In this document: positions 28,149-38,916 of the stretch, in pieces
How the letters are laid out: each line of letters starts with the position of its first letter
Position numbering within the stretch: the stretch's first letter is position 1
DNA from: Streptococcus sinensis
Lineage (GTDB): Bacteria > Bacillota > Bacilli > Lactobacillales > Streptococcaceae
DNA: 64,000 nt
Direction of reading: 5' to 3'
NCBI RefSeq assembly: GCF_000767835.1
Contig: NZ_JPEN01000074.1
Span: 1-64,000, forward strand
Notes under the pieces: generated by a model
Told to the model about the DNA's origin: nothing
Seen by the model: only the letters and a program-made list of their open reading frames with translations
Database searches by the model: none
Position numbers and translations under genes: made by a program

Positions 28149-29045
28149 CTACTCTTGTCGTAGCTTTTCCAAAATTTCTTGGAAAATGGCTGGCGCTTCA
28201 GCTGTAAATTCCAGCACCTCCCCAGTTCGAGGATGGGTGAACCCCAGCGTTCGCGCGTGCAGAAATTGGCCATGTCCTTTTAAGGTCTTACGCGGTCCAT
28301 AGACCTCGTCGCCAGCTACAGGATGTCCGATGTAGGCCATGTGGACGCGGATCTGATGAGTCCGTCCCGTTTCCAGTTGAAGCTCAACCAGAGTATAGTC
28401 ACCAAAGCGATCCAAGACTTGGAAACGCGTCAGAGCCGGCTTACCTTTTGCCGTTACAGCTTGCTTCTTGCGGTCTTTTTCACTGCGGCCAATCGGCGCT
28501 TCAATGACTCCACGATCATTAGGCAGATTTCCATGAACAATAGCCCAATACTTACGTAGGGATTTCTTATCCTTGAGCTCATCAGCCAGAGCCACATGGG
28601 CTTGGTCATTTTTTGCAATCATGAGAAGTCCTGAAGTATCCTTGTCGATCCGATGGACAATCCCCGGCCGGAGAACTCCGTTGATGCCAGACAAGTCCTT
28701 GATATGATACATAAGAGCGTTGACTAGTGTACCGCTAGTATGGCCTGCAGAAGGATGAACCACCATGCCTTGAGGCTTGTTGACGACGGCTACATCCTCA
28801 TCCTGATAGACGATTTCTAGCGGAAGAGCCTCTGCTACATACTCTACCTCTTCTAGCTCTGGCACTTCATAGCTGATGACATCACCTTCTTTGACAGCAT
28901 ACTTGGCTTTTTTGGCTTGTCCATTGACCAAAATCTGACCATTTTTTATCTGCTCATTGGCCAAACTGCGTGACAACTCAGTGAAATCCGCCACCGCCTT
29001 ATCCAAACGTAGACCGGCGGCCACTGCATCAATTTTAAATTCCAT
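28149..29045 (-). CDS. RluA/RluD-family 23S rRNA pseudouridine synthase
   Basis: 298 residues: N-terminal S4 RNA-binding domain (about 13-60), then the catalytic domain with [17 protein letters not shown], whose Asp is the catalytic residue, and [11 protein letters not shown]. It modifies uridines in large-subunit rRNA; the exact position is not readable. It overlaps lspA by 11 bases, a common streptococcal pairing. Confidence 0.92.
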   Translation of the reverse strand: MEFKIDAVAAGLRLDKAVADFTELSRSLANEQIKNGQILVNGQAKKAKYAVKEGDVISYEVPELEEVEYVAEALPLEIVYQDEDVAVVNKPQGMVVHPSAGHTSGTLVNALMYHIKDLSGINGVLRPGIVHRIDKDTSGLLMIAKNDQAHVALADELKDKKSLRKYWAIVHGNLPNDRGVIEAPIGRSEKDRKKQAVTAKGKPALTRFQVLDRFGDYTLVELQLETGRTHQIRVHMAYIGHPVAGDEVYGPRKTLKGHGQFLHARTLGFTHPRTGEVLEFTAEAPAIFQEILEKLRQE

Positions 29046-29496
29046 CTTTTTCTTCCTTCAAAATAACCAATAACAAAATCGCTACTCCAACAGTCAGGTA
29101 CATATCTGCTACATTAAAAATAGCAAAATTCACAAAATCCAACTGGAACATATCCACTACAAATCCCTGTTGAATCCGATCAATAAAATTCCCCAATCCA
29201 CCAGCTATAACCAGGATCAGCCCAGACAGCATCCATTTGGACGCTTGAATATTCTTAATCAAATACCAAATAGCCGCTCCAATCACGATACAAGTGACTA
29301 ACGCAAAAAACCACTGCTGATTTTCCATTATAGAAAAGGCGGCACCGGTATTTTGCAGATAGGTCAAACTGACAAGTTTAGGAATAAACTTCCTGACCTG
29401 GCCTAAGGAAAAATTGGAGACAATATAATACTTGACTGCCTGATCAAGGACAATCAAGAGAATAACTAAAAAAGGAATGGCAATCTTTCGTTTCAT
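29035..29496 (-). CDS. lspA: Lipoprotein signal peptidase
   Basis: 153 residues, four membrane segments. The two catalytic aspartates lie in GNFIDRI and [12 protein letters not shown]. It cleaves the signal peptide of lipoproteins such as the nucleoside-binding protein at 34773-35828. It overlaps the LysR gene by four bases (ATGA). Confidence 0.96.
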   Translation of the reverse strand: MKRKIAIPFLVILLIVLDQAVKYYIVSNFSLGQVRKFIPKLVSLTYLQNTGAAFSIMENQQWFFALVTCIVIGAAIWYLIKNIQASKWMLSGLILVIAGGLGNFIDRIQQGFVVDMFQLDFVNFAIFNVADMYLTVGVAILLLVILKEEKDGI

Positions 29497-30401
29497 ACTT
29501 CTCTTTTCTGTGCAAAATATTCTTTCATAACAGCTACAAAGGCTTCCCCGACTGGGCTTAGCTCTACTTCTTCTCGCTTGACATAGACCATACGATTGTC
29601 TAGATCATCTTTCAGTTTAATGACAGTAATCCCATTTACACTATCGCTGTCCAAGAAACCGGAACCTGTTGCATAAGCATCCGTTCTCTCCAAAATCCCA
29701 TTCAGCGTAGCCCGATCCGTCACATTAAACATCTGTGAACTGTCGCTGGTATCAACAAAGTTCTCCGAATAGTAGAGATATTCATCCTTTTCCTGAGTGA
29801 AGCGAACCGTCGGCAAATCTGCCAAGTCTTCCATGACTAGCTCCTCCTTTTGAGTCAAAGGATGTTCCTCTCGCAAGTAAATGTGGGTCTGGAAAGGAAT
29901 CAGCTCAATGACCTCCAAGCCTAGCTTTTCTATCCGCTGCATGATGCCCTTGCTATTCTGATTGTTGAGATAAATAATCCCAATCTCGCTGTGGCCTTGG
30001 GCTACCTCGTCCAAGATCTGCACGGTCGTAGACTCGAAAATCCGAAAATTCTTGTAGTCAGGATAACTCTGAGAAAACTCCGTAATCAAAGGCGGCAAAA
30101 AGTCATAGTGCTGACTAGCAATGGAAAATTCATTTTTTTCCTCTTCAGGATTGGCATATTGATTTTGGAAAACATCGAAGCCTTTGACCAATTCCTGAGC
30201 TCTCTCGTAAAATTCCATGCCACGCCGAGTCAGAAAGGTCCCGCTGCTCGTTCGGCGGAAAATCTTAAATCCCAGCTCCTTTTCCAAATCTCGCACCGCG
30301 ATAGATAGGCTGGGTTGACTGACATACATCTTTTCTGCTGCTTCGCGAAAGGTCCCACTGTTGGCAATGGCCACCACATAACGCAATTGTTGAATATTCA
30401 T
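29493..30401 (-). CDS. LysR-family transcriptional regulator (CpsY/MtaR type)
   Basis: 302 residues. N-terminal winged helix-turn-helix ([23 protein letters not shown], about 18-40), then a substrate-binding co-inducer domain. Overall wording and its place before lspA match the streptococcal CpsY/MtaR regulator, linked in relatives to methionine uptake and surface properties. No partner gene is divergent from it here, so targets are elsewhere. An extended -10 (TGATATAAT) lies about 30 bases before the start. Confidence 0.82.
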   Translation of the reverse strand: MNIQQLRYVVAIANSGTFREAAEKMYVSQPSLSIAVRDLEKELGFKIFRRTSSGTFLTRRGMEFYERAQELVKGFDVFQNQYANPEEEKNEFSIASQHYDFLPPLITEFSQSYPDYKNFRIFESTTVQILDEVAQGHSEIGIIYLNNQNSKGIMQRIEKLGLEVIELIPFQTHIYLREEHPLTQKEELVMEDLADLPTVRFTQEKDEYLYYSENFVDTSDSSQMFNVTDRATLNGILERTDAYATGSGFLDSDSVNGITVIKLKDDLDNRMVYVKREEVELSPVGEAFVAVMKEYFAQKREV

Positions 30402-31055
30402 TGTTAAAACCTTCTTTACATATCTTTTAATTATATCACAAGTTCATTTAAATAAACAAATTCTTGATACATCCACACGATGAAAAGATAGTTTTCAGAT
30501 AACGGTCTCAGCTTTGAAAATGATGTCTCTTAATTCATGGTTAATACAATTAATTTTGCAGACTGATAAAAGTCTAAGGGATAGTTAAAAAACCAAACAC
30601 AAGTTAGCAGAGATTTTTCTTTGATTTTCTCCGTCTGTATAACAGGAGCTGAACACTGGGAGAGCATAGAAGACTTCTGTCTGATATTTGAATACGTTGA
30701 ATCAGTTTAGCTTAGCTGCCTTAAAAAAGTTAGATCTTTAGGAAAAGATTGGTCTGTAGCGAAAAATATCATTTGAACATGATTTATGAAACATATAAAA
30801 CTGTTTGATGTAACAAATAGGGATTCACAAATTTATCCAGAAGAAACTCTCATGCATTTGTTCTGGAAATCCACTTTAACGAATGGATAAAAAAATCTAT
30901 TATTCTTAACATGAGAATAATGGATTTTAATAGGTATTTGTCCCCAAAAACATTATTTTGGGCTAATTAATAAGTTTATTTCATCATCATTCACATTGAA
31001 ACTTGGTAATCTTTTCGTCATGCCTCATCCAAGCGACAGATTTCTCTTTTGATGA
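30402..31055. other. 654-base gap without a recognisable gene
   Basis: It carries the LysR promoter at the left and the terminator of the nucleoside transporter at 30889-30927. The longest plus-strand open stretch with an ATG near 30787 encodes about 34 residues and has no ribosome site. I see no repeat or RNA gene. Confidence 0.6.
30889..30927 (-). terminator. Terminator of the nucleoside ABC transporter operon
   Basis: Fourteen-base arms (30893-30906 and 30914-30927, one G-T pair), followed on the minus strand by seven Ts. It lies about 130 bases beyond the permease stop. Confidence 0.75.
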
Positions 31056-32012
31056 TTACTTAGACTTGATATAGTTGATACCATCTGCTTTCGGAGCAAC
31101 AGCTTTACCAAAGAAGGCTGCCAGGACAACAATTGTCAAAACATAAGGCGCAATCTGCAGATAAACTGTCGGTACCTTTGAAAGGAGAGGCAACTGATTT
31201 CCGATAACCGCCAAACTTTGGGAAGCTCCAAAGAAGAGACTTGCCAACATAGCGCCGATAGGACTCCACTTACCAAAAATCATGGCTGCCAAGGCGATAA
31301 AGCCTGGTCCTACAATGGTTGTTACAGCAAAGTTAACAGAGATAGACTGAGCATAAATAGCTCCACCAATACCGCCGAGCAAACCAGAAATCATGACACC
31401 GCAATAGCGCATGAGGTAAACATTGATTCCAAGTGTATCTGCTGCCTGAGGATGCTCTCCTACTGAGCGAAGACGAAGTCCAAATTTTGTCTTAAACATG
31501 ATAAACCAAGCGAAGAAAGAGAAGGCAACGGCCAAATATCCCATCAAACTTGTGTGTTTGAAGAAAATTTCTCCTATGACTGGAATATCAGACAAAATAG
31601 GAAAATCAAATTTACCAAATGAACGCTGAATATTGTCTGTTTGTCCCTTGTTATAGATAGCTTTTACAAGAAAGACTGCCAAGGCTGGTGCTAGCAAATT
31701 TAGAACCGTACCACTGACAACGTGGTCTGCGCGGAAGTTAATGGTTGCTACAGCATGGATAAGAGAGAAGAGCACTCCGACCAAACCAGCAGCAAACAAA
31801 GAAAGCCACGGAGTCAAGCTACCCAAGCTACTTTCGAAGGTCAGGTTAAAGAGAACACCTGTAAATGCTCCCATTACCATGATACCTTCCAAGCCGACGT
31901 TGACGACTCCAGCATGCTCTGAATAAGCTCCACCGATACTTGTAAAAATCAAGGGAGCCGCATAAATCAGCATAGATGATACCAATAAACCTAATATCGT
32001 TACAATACTCAT
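31056..32012 (-). CDS. Nucleoside ABC transporter, permease 2
   Basis: 318 residues, eight or more membrane segments, of the branched-chain-amino-acid/BMP-type permease family. GGAYSEHAGVVNVGLEGIMVMGAF near residue 27 is the family signature. It forms the membrane channel with the permease one base upstream (32014-33108), corresponding to RnsD of S. mutans by position. Confidence 0.9.
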   Translation of the reverse strand: MSIVTILGLLVSSMLIYAAPLIFTSIGGAYSEHAGVVNVGLEGIMVMGAFTGVLFNLTFESSLGSLTPWLSLFAAGLVGVLFSLIHAVATINFRADHVVSGTVLNLLAPALAVFLVKAIYNKGQTDNIQRSFGKFDFPILSDIPVIGEIFFKHTSLMGYLAVAFSFFAWFIMFKTKFGLRLRSVGEHPQAADTLGINVYLMRYCGVMISGLLGGIGGAIYAQSISVNFAVTTIVGPGFIALAAMIFGKWSPIGAMLASLFFGASQSLAVIGNQLPLLSKVPTVYLQIAPYVLTIVVLAAFFGKAVAPKADGINYIKSK

Positions 32013-32013
32013 C

Positions 32014-33108
32014 CTAGTTTCCTCCCTTCACTTTGTCAGCTTCTTGCTTATTATTTTTAAACAATTCAAAGATTGTCTTACCAGTCAAACGCTCAATCAG
32101 GTAATGAGCGCTGACAAAGAAGATGATAGAAGCTGTTACAATATTGACCAATTCTGTCGGAATCTGAGCCACGTTCATACCTGGCGCACCGACACTCAAA
32201 ACCGCAAAGAGGAAGGCTGCAAAAAGGATACCAATTGGAGAGTTGGTCGCCAAAAGACTTACCGCCATACCATTGAATCCGACACTCAGAGAACCACCTT
32301 GTACAAAGACGTTCTGATAAGTACCCAATCCTTCTACGACTCCTCCAAGTCCTGCAAGAGCGCCAGAAATAATCATGGACAAGATAATGGTACGTTTAGA
32401 AGACATCCCTGCATACTCAGATGCATTTGGGTTAAGACCTACAGCACGGATTTCAAAACCAAGCGTTGTTTTCTTAAGCATATACCAAATCAGCACGACT
32501 GCAATCAAGGCAAAGAAAATACCGATGTTCATCCGAGAATTAGCAGTCAGACTTCTTAGCCACTCTGTCTGATAAATGGCATTAGCACCGACACGTTTAC
32601 TAGAGTCAACACTCTGCATCACAGATTTTGGAAAACTATGGATAAAAGCATTTCCGACGAAGAGAACGATATAGTTCATCATAATCGTTACAATAACTTC
32701 ACTCGTTCCCAAATAAGCACGAAGAATCCCTGGAATAGCTCCCACAATACCGCCAGACACTGCTGCAATGACTACAGTTGCCAATAACATCAGCGGACGA
32801 GGCAAATCAGGGAAGGAAAGGGCAAACCAACCAGCCATAATCCATCCGGCCAAGGCTTGTCCTGGAAGTCCGACGTTGAAGAATCCAGCACGACTAGCTA
32901 CGGCAAAGCCCAAACCAATGAGAATCAGAGGTCCCATCGCACGAGAAATCTCACCTAAACTTCTTAAAGAGCCAAAAGCTGTTTTAAAGAGGGATTCATA
33001 TCCCCAGATAGCATCATAGCCAAAGATAGCCATGACAATCGCTCCCAATAAAATCCCTAGAATAACAGAGATTAAGGGAACCGCGATCTGCTGTGTTTTC
33101 TTAGACAT
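32014..33108 (-). CDS. Nucleoside ABC transporter, permease 1
   Basis: 364 residues, about nine membrane segments. The signature SRAGFFNVGLPGQALAGW marks the BMP-type permeases. The frame opens at 33153 but AGGGAG precedes the ATG at 33108 (MSKKTQQIAVPL). It pairs with the downstream permease, and with the ATPase upstream (13-base gap). By position it corresponds to RnsC. Confidence 0.9.
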   Translation of the reverse strand: MSKKTQQIAVPLISVILGILLGAIVMAIFGYDAIWGYESLFKTAFGSLRSLGEISRAMGPLILIGLGFAVASRAGFFNVGLPGQALAGWIMAGWFALSFPDLPRPLMLLATVVIAAVSGGIVGAIPGILRAYLGTSEVIVTIMMNYIVLFVGNAFIHSFPKSVMQSVDSSKRVGANAIYQTEWLRSLTANSRMNIGIFFALIAVVLIWYMLKKTTLGFEIRAVGLNPNASEYAGMSSKRTIILSMIISGALAGLGGVVEGLGTYQNVFVQGGSLSVGFNGMAVSLLATNSPIGILFAAFLFAVLSVGAPGMNVAQIPTELVNIVTASIIFFVSAHYLIERLTGKTIFELFKNNKQEADKVKGGN

Positions 33109-33121
33109 TTGAATCTCCCTT

Positions 33122-34636
33122 CTAAATCTTACCGCCGGCCATGAGAATACCAAGCTCTTGCTTATTGGTCTCCTCAGGAGTCACAATCCCTTGAATCTTA
33201 CCATCGTGGATAACCGCAATTCTGTCAGAAACATTAAGGATTTCATCTAACTCAAAGCTAACAACAAGGACAGCCTTACCTCGACTGCGTTCTTCAATCA
33301 AGCGTTTATGGATGTACTCAATTGCTCCGACATCAAGTCCACGAGTTGGCTGACTAACAATCAACAAATCTGGATCACGGTCTACTTCCCGAGCGATGAT
33401 AGCCTTCTGCTGGTTTCCTCCTGAAAGGGCTGAAGCAGGTACATATTCGCTAGCCGCCCGTACGTCAAACTCTTTCATTAGCTTACGCGCATAAGAGTAA
33501 ATATTATTGTAGTTCAAGATGCCGTTTTTACTGAGCGGTTCCTTGTAGTAAGTCTGCAAAGCAATATTTTCAGAAATAGACATAGCCAACACCAAACCAT
33601 CACGATGGCGGTCTTCAGGTACGTGGCTAACCTTCATTTCGGTAATCTGCCGTGGTCTCTTACCGACGACAGACTGGTTCTTGATCAAGATATCACCCGA
33701 ACTTGTTTTTCTGAGCCCTGTAATAGCCTGAATCAACTCGGTCTGACCATTTCCGTCAATTCCTGCAATCCCAACGATTTCACCTGCACGAACATCCAGA
33801 GAAAGTCCTTTAACAGCTGGAACACCACGATTTTCTTCAACAACAAGATTCTTGATTGAAAGGACCGTTTCTTGTGGATTAGAAGGCTCTTTCTCAGTCT
33901 TAAAGGAAACGGAACGTCCTACCATCATTTCAGCCAAATCTTGGTTAGTAGCACCAGCGATTTCAACTGTTTCAATGGATTTTCCTCGACGAATAACAGT
34001 CACTCGGTCAGAAACTGCACGAATTTCATCCAACTTATGGGTAATGAGAATGATGGATTTTCCTTCTTTGACCAAGTTCTTCATGATTTTCATCAATTCA
34101 TCAATCTCAGCTGGCGTCAAAACGGCTGTCGGTTCGTCAAAGATCAGAATGTCTGCGCCACGGTATAGGGTCTTGAGGATTTCAACACGTTGTTGGGCTC
34201 CAACAGAAATATCCTCAATCTTGGCAGAAGGATCGACCGACAAACCATATTTCTTAGACAAACGATTAATTTCTTGCGTAGCGCGTTTCAAGTCTAAGAT
34301 ACCATTTTTTGTAAGCTCACTTCCGAGAATGATATTTTCAGCAACAGTGAAGGCTTCCACAAGCATAAAGTGCTGATGCACCATTCCGATACCAAGTGAG
34401 GCTGCCTTTGATGGAGAGTCCAGCTTAACTGGCTTTCCATTGACTACAATCTCACCACTAGTCGGCTCAAGCAGGCCGGCCAACATATTCATCAAGGTTG
34501 ACTTCCCGGCACCATTTTCTCCTAAAAGGGCGTGAATCTCACCCTTTCGGAGTTGCAAATTGATTTTATCATTGGCTACAAATTCACCGAAAATTTTGGT
34601 AATTTCTCGCATTTCAATGACATTTTCATGTGTCAT
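33122..34636 (-). CDS. Nucleoside ABC transporter, double ATPase
   Basis: 504 residues with two ABC domains. The first Walker A is normal (GENGAGKSTLMNML) with LDEPTAVL-like Walker B (IFDEPTAVLTP). The second is degenerate (GIDGNGQTELIQ), which is usual for sugar/nucleoside importers of this class. It powers uptake of nucleosides bound by the lipoprotein encoded just upstream. Confidence 0.92.
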   Translation of the reverse strand: MTHENVIEMREITKIFGEFVANDKINLQLRKGEIHALLGENGAGKSTLMNMLAGLLEPTSGEIVVNGKPVKLDSPSKAASLGIGMVHQHFMLVEAFTVAENIILGSELTKNGILDLKRATQEINRLSKKYGLSVDPSAKIEDISVGAQQRVEILKTLYRGADILIFDEPTAVLTPAEIDELMKIMKNLVKEGKSIILITHKLDEIRAVSDRVTVIRRGKSIETVEIAGATNQDLAEMMVGRSVSFKTEKEPSNPQETVLSIKNLVVEENRGVPAVKGLSLDVRAGEIVGIAGIDGNGQTELIQAITGLRKTSSGDILIKNQSVVGKRPRQITEMKVSHVPEDRHRDGLVLAMSISENIALQTYYKEPLSKNGILNYNNIYSYARKLMKEFDVRAASEYVPASALSGGNQQKAIIAREVDRDPDLLIVSQPTRGLDVGAIEYIHKRLIEERSRGKAVLVVSFELDEILNVSDRIAVIHDGKIQGIVTPEETNKQELGILMAGGKI

Positions 34637-34730
34637 GGCTCTTTCCTTTCCAGAATTTCATTTTATGTCGATCAAACCTCGTCGGACTCATATCCTAGTA
34701 GGCCTAATCGATGCAAAGGCGTCAGAACTG

Positions 34731-34763
34731 AAAAATGAGCGACCCAAGTAGGTCGGATCGCTC
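34731..34763 (-). terminator. Internal terminator between the lipoprotein and ATPase genes
   Basis: Long hairpin with arms GAGCGA-CCGACC and GGGTCG-CTC, followed by ATTTTTC on the minus strand, 10 bases past the lipoprotein stop. Partial termination here would give more binding protein than transporter. Confidence 0.7.
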
Positions 34764-34772
34764 AGCATTCAA

Positions 34773-35828
34773 TTATTTATCAGGAACTGTGATACTTCCG
34801 TCAAGGATTTTAGCTTTCGCTTCTTCAACAGCTTTTTTAGCATCTTCAGAAAGATTAGTTGTTGTCAAATCAACACCGCCGTCTTTCAAACCAAAGGTTA
34901 CTGTTTTACCACCTGGGAATTTACCTTTAGCAGTTTGATTAGCGATGTCTTGGACAGTCTTACCAACTTGTTTCAAGCTTGATGCCAAAACAAAGTTAGA
35001 CTCTTTACCATCCTTAGACTTGTATTTACCTTCTTCAGTTTGGTCACGGTCAACACCAAGTACCCAAACTTTTTCATCTTCATTTTTCTTCTCGTTCAAG
35101 TCTTTTGCTTCAGAGAAAACACCTGCACCAGTTCCACCAGCAACTTGGTAAACCACATCTGCACCTGCAGCATATTGAGCAGCAGCAATTGTCTTACCTT
35201 TAGCAGCATCACCGAATGAGCCAGCATAGTCTACTTGAATCTTGATAGATGGGTCAACTGATTTCACACCAGCTTCAAAACCTTTTTCAAAACGTGTGAT
35301 AACTGCGCCTTCTATACCACCTACGAAACCAACTTGTTTTGTTTTAGTCGTTTTAGCAGCAGCAACACCTGCAAGGTAAGCAGCTTCATTATCCGCAAAA
35401 ACAGCTGAAGTAACATTCTTTTGGCCTTCAATCACATCATCGACGATAACGTAGTTAATCTCTGCATTGTCTTTTGCTGCAGATTCAACGGCATCACGAA
35501 GGGCAAAACCGATACCAAATACTAGTTTATAACCATCCGTAGCAGCTTGGTTTAGGTTGTTCGCGTATTGTGACTCATCGTTAGATTGGTAGTAAGTGTA
35601 GCCATTGTCTTTAGACAGACCGTTTTCTTTACCCCAAGCTTGGATACCTTCCCAAGCTGACTGGTTAAATGATTTGTCATCTACACCACCAGTATCAGTT
35701 ACGATAGCAGCTTTTAAATCAGTTTTAGCATTAGAGCTGTCTGATTTAGACGCGCGATTACCACATGCAGCAAGTCCGATTGCCGCGATAGACACTAGAC
35801 CAAGACCTAGCCATTGTTTCTTGTTCAT
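34773..35828 (-). CDS. BMP-family nucleoside-binding lipoprotein
   Basis: 351 residues. A signal peptide ends in lipobox LAAC (Cys22), so LspA and lipoprotein transferase process it. The mature part has the Bmp/PnrA fold landmarks TDTGGVDDKSFNQSAWEG and GADVVYQVAGGTGAGV. It catches nucleosides outside the membrane for the ABC permeases downstream. Its gene follows cdd, consistent with salvage of what it imports. Confidence 0.92.
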   Translation of the reverse strand: MNKKQWLGLGLVSIAAIGLAACGNRASKSDSSNAKTDLKAAIVTDTGGVDDKSFNQSAWEGIQAWGKENGLSKDNGYTYYQSNDESQYANNLNQAATDGYKLVFGIGFALRDAVESAAKDNAEINYVIVDDVIEGQKNVTSAVFADNEAAYLAGVAAAKTTKTKQVGFVGGIEGAVITRFEKGFEAGVKSVDPSIKIQVDYAGSFGDAAKGKTIAAAQYAAGADVVYQVAGGTGAGVFSEAKDLNEKKNEDEKVWVLGVDRDQTEEGKYKSKDGKESNFVLASSLKQVGKTVQDIANQTAKGKFPGGKTVTFGLKDGGVDLTTTNLSEDAKKAVEEAKAKILDGSITVPDK

Positions 35829-35899
35829 TTCTGAACCTCCTATATAAGATGTGCAACTTAGTTGCGAGTTTAATTTTGGTCAAACGACCAGCAACAGAC

Positions 35900-36289
35900 T
35901 TAAGTTAAGTCTGTAAAAGTGTATGGAAGCAATTCCCCGACCGTCATCACGACCGTCGATTTATCTTTAGCGACCAAAGTCACTGGTAGATCCTTATCAA
36001 AAAACTCTGCCATTACTTGGCGGCAGGCACCACAGGGAGAGATTGGTTTTTGAGTCTCTCCATAAATAATCAATTCCTCAAAGTCTAAAATTCCTTCAGA
36101 AACAGCTTTAAAAATGGCTGTTCGCTCTGCACAATTGGTCAAGCCGAAACTAGCATTTTCGATATTGACACCTGTGAAAACTTGTCCATTTTTAGCTACT
36201 AAAACAGCTCCGACAGGGAAATGAGAGTATGGAACATAGGCATTCTTCGTGGTTTCTACAACTAAATCAATCAAATTAGTAGTCGCCAT
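35900..36289 (-). CDS. cdd: Cytidine deaminase
   Basis: 129 residues. Zinc site and catalytic Glu are in [11 protein letters not shown] (Cys and Glu) and [13 protein letters not shown] (two Cys). It converts (deoxy)cytidine to (deoxy)uridine. It overlaps deoC by 14 bases. Confidence 0.96.
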   Translation of the reverse strand: MATTNLIDLVVETTKNAYVPYSHFPVGAVLVAKNGQVFTGVNIENASFGLTNCAERTAIFKAVSEGILDFEELIIYGETQKPISPCGACRQVMAEFFDKDLPVTLVAKDKSTVVMTVGELLPYTFTDLT

Positions 36290-36938
36290 TAGCCACGTCT
36301 CCCTCCATAATCGCTACACCAGCCGAAGTTCCGATCCGAGTCGCACCGGCTTCTATAAAGGCTAGAGCAGCTTCGTAAGAACGGGCACCACCAGAAGCCT
36401 TGACCCCCATGTCTGGACCAACTGTTTTTCTCATGAGGGCGACATCTTCGACTGTCGCACCGCCAGTTGAAAATCCTGTAGAGGTCTTAACAAAATCAGC
36501 TCCAGCTTTCTGAGCCAGTTGGCAAGCCTTAACCTTTTCCTCATCTGTCAGCAGGCAAGTTTCCAGAATCACCTTGACTAAGGTACCTTTAGCAGTTTCT
36601 ACAACCGCACGGATATCTTGCTCTACCAAATCATAATCTTTTGATTTCAGAGCACCGACATTGATGACCATATCCACTTCGCCAGCACCTTTTTGGATTG
36701 CGTCCTTCGTTTCAAAGGCCTTTACATCGGAAGTGTTGGCGCCCAAAGGAAAACCAATTGGCACACAAACCTTGACATCTGAACCTTTCAGCTGCTCTGC
36801 AGCAAACTCTATCCAGGTTGGATTGACACAGATACTGGCAAAATCATAAACTTTTGCTTCTTCAATTAACTTCAGAACCTGCTCTTTTGACGCCTCCGGT
36901 TTTAAAAGCGTATGGTCTATATATTTGTTTAACTTCAT
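36276..36938 (-). CDS. deoC: Deoxyribose-phosphate aldolase
   Basis: 220 residues. The Schiff-base lysine lies in [13 protein letters not shown] and the second catalytic lysine in [11 protein letters not shown]. It splits deoxyribose-5-phosphate into glyceraldehyde-3-phosphate and acetaldehyde, feeding nucleoside sugar into glycolysis. Confidence 0.96.
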   Translation of the reverse strand: MKLNKYIDHTLLKPEASKEQVLKLIEEAKVYDFASICVNPTWIEFAAEQLKGSDVKVCVPIGFPLGANTSDVKAFETKDAIQKGAGEVDMVINVGALKSKDYDLVEQDIRAVVETAKGTLVKVILETCLLTDEEKVKACQLAQKAGADFVKTSTGFSTGGATVEDVALMRKTVGPDMGVKASGGARSYEAALAFIEAGATRIGTSAGVAIMEGDVANGDY

Positions 36939-36955
36939 GTTGGATTCTCCTAGAA

Positions 36956-38233
36956 TTAAGAAATTACCTCGATAATCTCGCTTACTGCAACGCTTTCATT
37001 CCCTATTTTAACATTTTTTTGGAATTCTGTAACTAGTTCTTGAGAAATTTTTTCATTTGAATAAATTTTTGCAAAAACTTCTCCAATTTCGACCTTGTCT
37101 CCGACCTTCTTTTCAAAAACAATTCCTGTTTCATAATCCAAGTCGTCAGATTTAACTGCCCGTCCTGCTCCCAGTCTCATAGCGAAGAGGCCAAACTCCA
37201 TAGCTGGTAGTTCTGTGATATAACCTGCCTGAGTAGCTGTTACTTCTACCACGTAAGCTGCTTTCGATGGACGGTATAAATCCTCTACATCACCACCTTG
37301 AGCTTGAATCATCTCTTCAAATTTTTTCAGCGCTGCTCCATTAGTCAAATGCTCTCTGATTTCTGGAATCGTTTTCTGAACATTAGCTAAATCAAGCATA
37401 ATTTGAGCTAGCTCACAAACAAACTCTGTAATATCCGCACGACCTTTTCCTTGAAGAATATCCAAAGCTTCCAAGATTTCTAAACGATTGCCTATGCTAG
37501 TGCCCAAAGGCTGACTCATGTCCGTAATAACTGCAACCGTCCTGCGTCCGACCGCCTTGCCCAAGTCAACCATCGTACGAGCCAAGATACGAGCATCCTC
37601 CAGATTTTTCATAAAAGCACCCTCACCAACGGTCACATCCAGCAAAATGCTGTCTGCACCAGCGGCGATTTTCTTACTCATCACTGAGCTGGCAATCAAA
37701 GGAATCGTATCGACCGTAGCTGTCACATCGCGTAGGGCATAGAGGAGCTTGTCTGCCTTGACTAGCTTGTCTGACTGGCCAATCACAGAAAGACCGATAT
37801 CTTGAACCTGCTTGATGAAATCTTCCTGACTGCGCTCCACTTGGTAGCCTTTGACAGACTCTAGCTTGTCTATGGTGCCACCCGTATGCCCCAAGCCTCG
37901 ACCGCTCATCTTGGCAACTGGCACTCCAAAACTAGCTACTAAAGGAGCCAAAATCAAAGTTACCTTATCCCCCACTCCGCCAGTCGAATGCTTATCTACC
38001 TTAATCCCTGAAATGGCTGACAGGTCAAACTGCTGGCCTGTCCCCACCATGGTCATGGTCAAATCAGAAATTTCCCTAGTGGTCATTCCTTTAAAATAAA
38101 CAGCCATGGCAAAGGCAGACATTTGATAATCTGGCACTGTTCCAGCTACATATCCCTCAATCAGCCATTCAATCTCTTGACTGGACAATTCTAGTCCATC
38201 TCGTTTCTTTTGAATAATATCAACTGCCCGCAT
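36956..38233 (-). CDS. pdp: Pyrimidine-nucleoside phosphorylase
   Basis: 425 residues. The family signature [19 protein letters not shown] lies near residue 108, with [10 protein letters not shown] phosphate-binding stretch before it. It splits uridine, deoxyuridine or thymidine with phosphate. It lies 17 bases before deoC and two after the methyltransferase gene, all in one operon. Confidence 0.94.
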   Translation of the reverse strand: MRAVDIIQKKRDGLELSSQEIEWLIEGYVAGTVPDYQMSAFAMAVYFKGMTTREISDLTMTMVGTGQQFDLSAISGIKVDKHSTGGVGDKVTLILAPLVASFGVPVAKMSGRGLGHTGGTIDKLESVKGYQVERSQEDFIKQVQDIGLSVIGQSDKLVKADKLLYALRDVTATVDTIPLIASSVMSKKIAAGADSILLDVTVGEGAFMKNLEDARILARTMVDLGKAVGRRTVAVITDMSQPLGTSIGNRLEILEALDILQGKGRADITEFVCELAQIMLDLANVQKTIPEIREHLTNGAALKKFEEMIQAQGGDVEDLYRPSKAAYVVEVTATQAGYITELPAMEFGLFAMRLGAGRAVKSDDLDYETGIVFEKKVGDKVEIGEVFAKIYSNEKISQELVTEFQKNVKIGNESVAVSEIIEVIS

Positions 38234-38235
38234 CT

Positions 38236-38823
38236 TTATTTCACACTCCTTAGGATATAATAGCCTTTGTCCTTCTTGAGAGTCTCGCAGTTGCCAAACA
38301 CTTCTTCCATCTTAGCTTTAGCACTGGGTGCTCCTTGTTTCTTTTGGATAACAATCGTCAAATCTCCGTCATCCAGCAAATGATTGTAGCTGCCTGAAAT
38401 AACCTCGTGTACCACCTTTTTACCAGCCCTAATCGGCGGATTACTGATAATATGCTGAAATTTTCCTGTCACATTTTCATAGACATTGGATTGGAAAATC
38501 TCGGCAGACACCTGATTCGCTTCCGCATTTTTCCGCGTCAAGTCTAAAGCCCGCTGATTGATATCCACTAGAGTGACCTTTAGAGTCTGCGCTTTAGCCA
38601 GGGTCAAGCCCAGAGTTCCGTAGCCACAGCCGACATCCAGTAAGGTTTTTCCTTTTCCAAAATCCAGAGTAGATAAAAGAACTCGACTGCCGTAATCGAT
38701 CATTTTTTTGCTAAAGACACCAGCATCCGTTAAAAAGGTCATCTGTTGTCCTAATAGTTCCACTTTTAATTCATGAATGTCATGTTTGGCATCCGGATTT
38801 TCTGCAAAATACATTTTAGTCAT
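38236..38823 (-). CDS. Class I SAM methyltransferase, RsmC/RlmG-like
   Basis: 195 residues. SAM loop LLDVGCGYGTLGLTLA and catalytic motif ISNPPIRAGK (NPP) match rRNA N2-guanine methyltransferases, but the protein is only the C-terminal catalytic half of E. coli RsmC. It heads the pdp-deoC-cdd operon, a conserved streptococcal arrangement. The target base is not known from the sequence. Confidence 0.85.
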   Translation of the reverse strand: MTKMYFAENPDAKHDIHELKVELLGQQMTFLTDAGVFSKKMIDYGSRVLLSTLDFGKGKTLLDVGCGYGTLGLTLAKAQTLKVTLVDINQRALDLTRKNAEANQVSAEIFQSNVYENVTGKFQHIISNPPIRAGKKVVHEVISGSYNHLLDDGDLTIVIQKKQGAPSAKAKMEEVFGNCETLKKDKGYYILRSVK

Positions 38824-38916
38824 AAAACCATTTTATCATAAATTTTCTAGATTTGTAAATCGTTTTCATTTCTCCAAAAGTATGTTATACTAAAATCCAT
38901 CATATAGGAGTAACTT

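Noticed and set aside
30787-30890. A 34-codon plus-strand open frame (starts MKHIKLFDVT)
   Set aside because: No ribosome site, short, and next to a terminator; probably chance.
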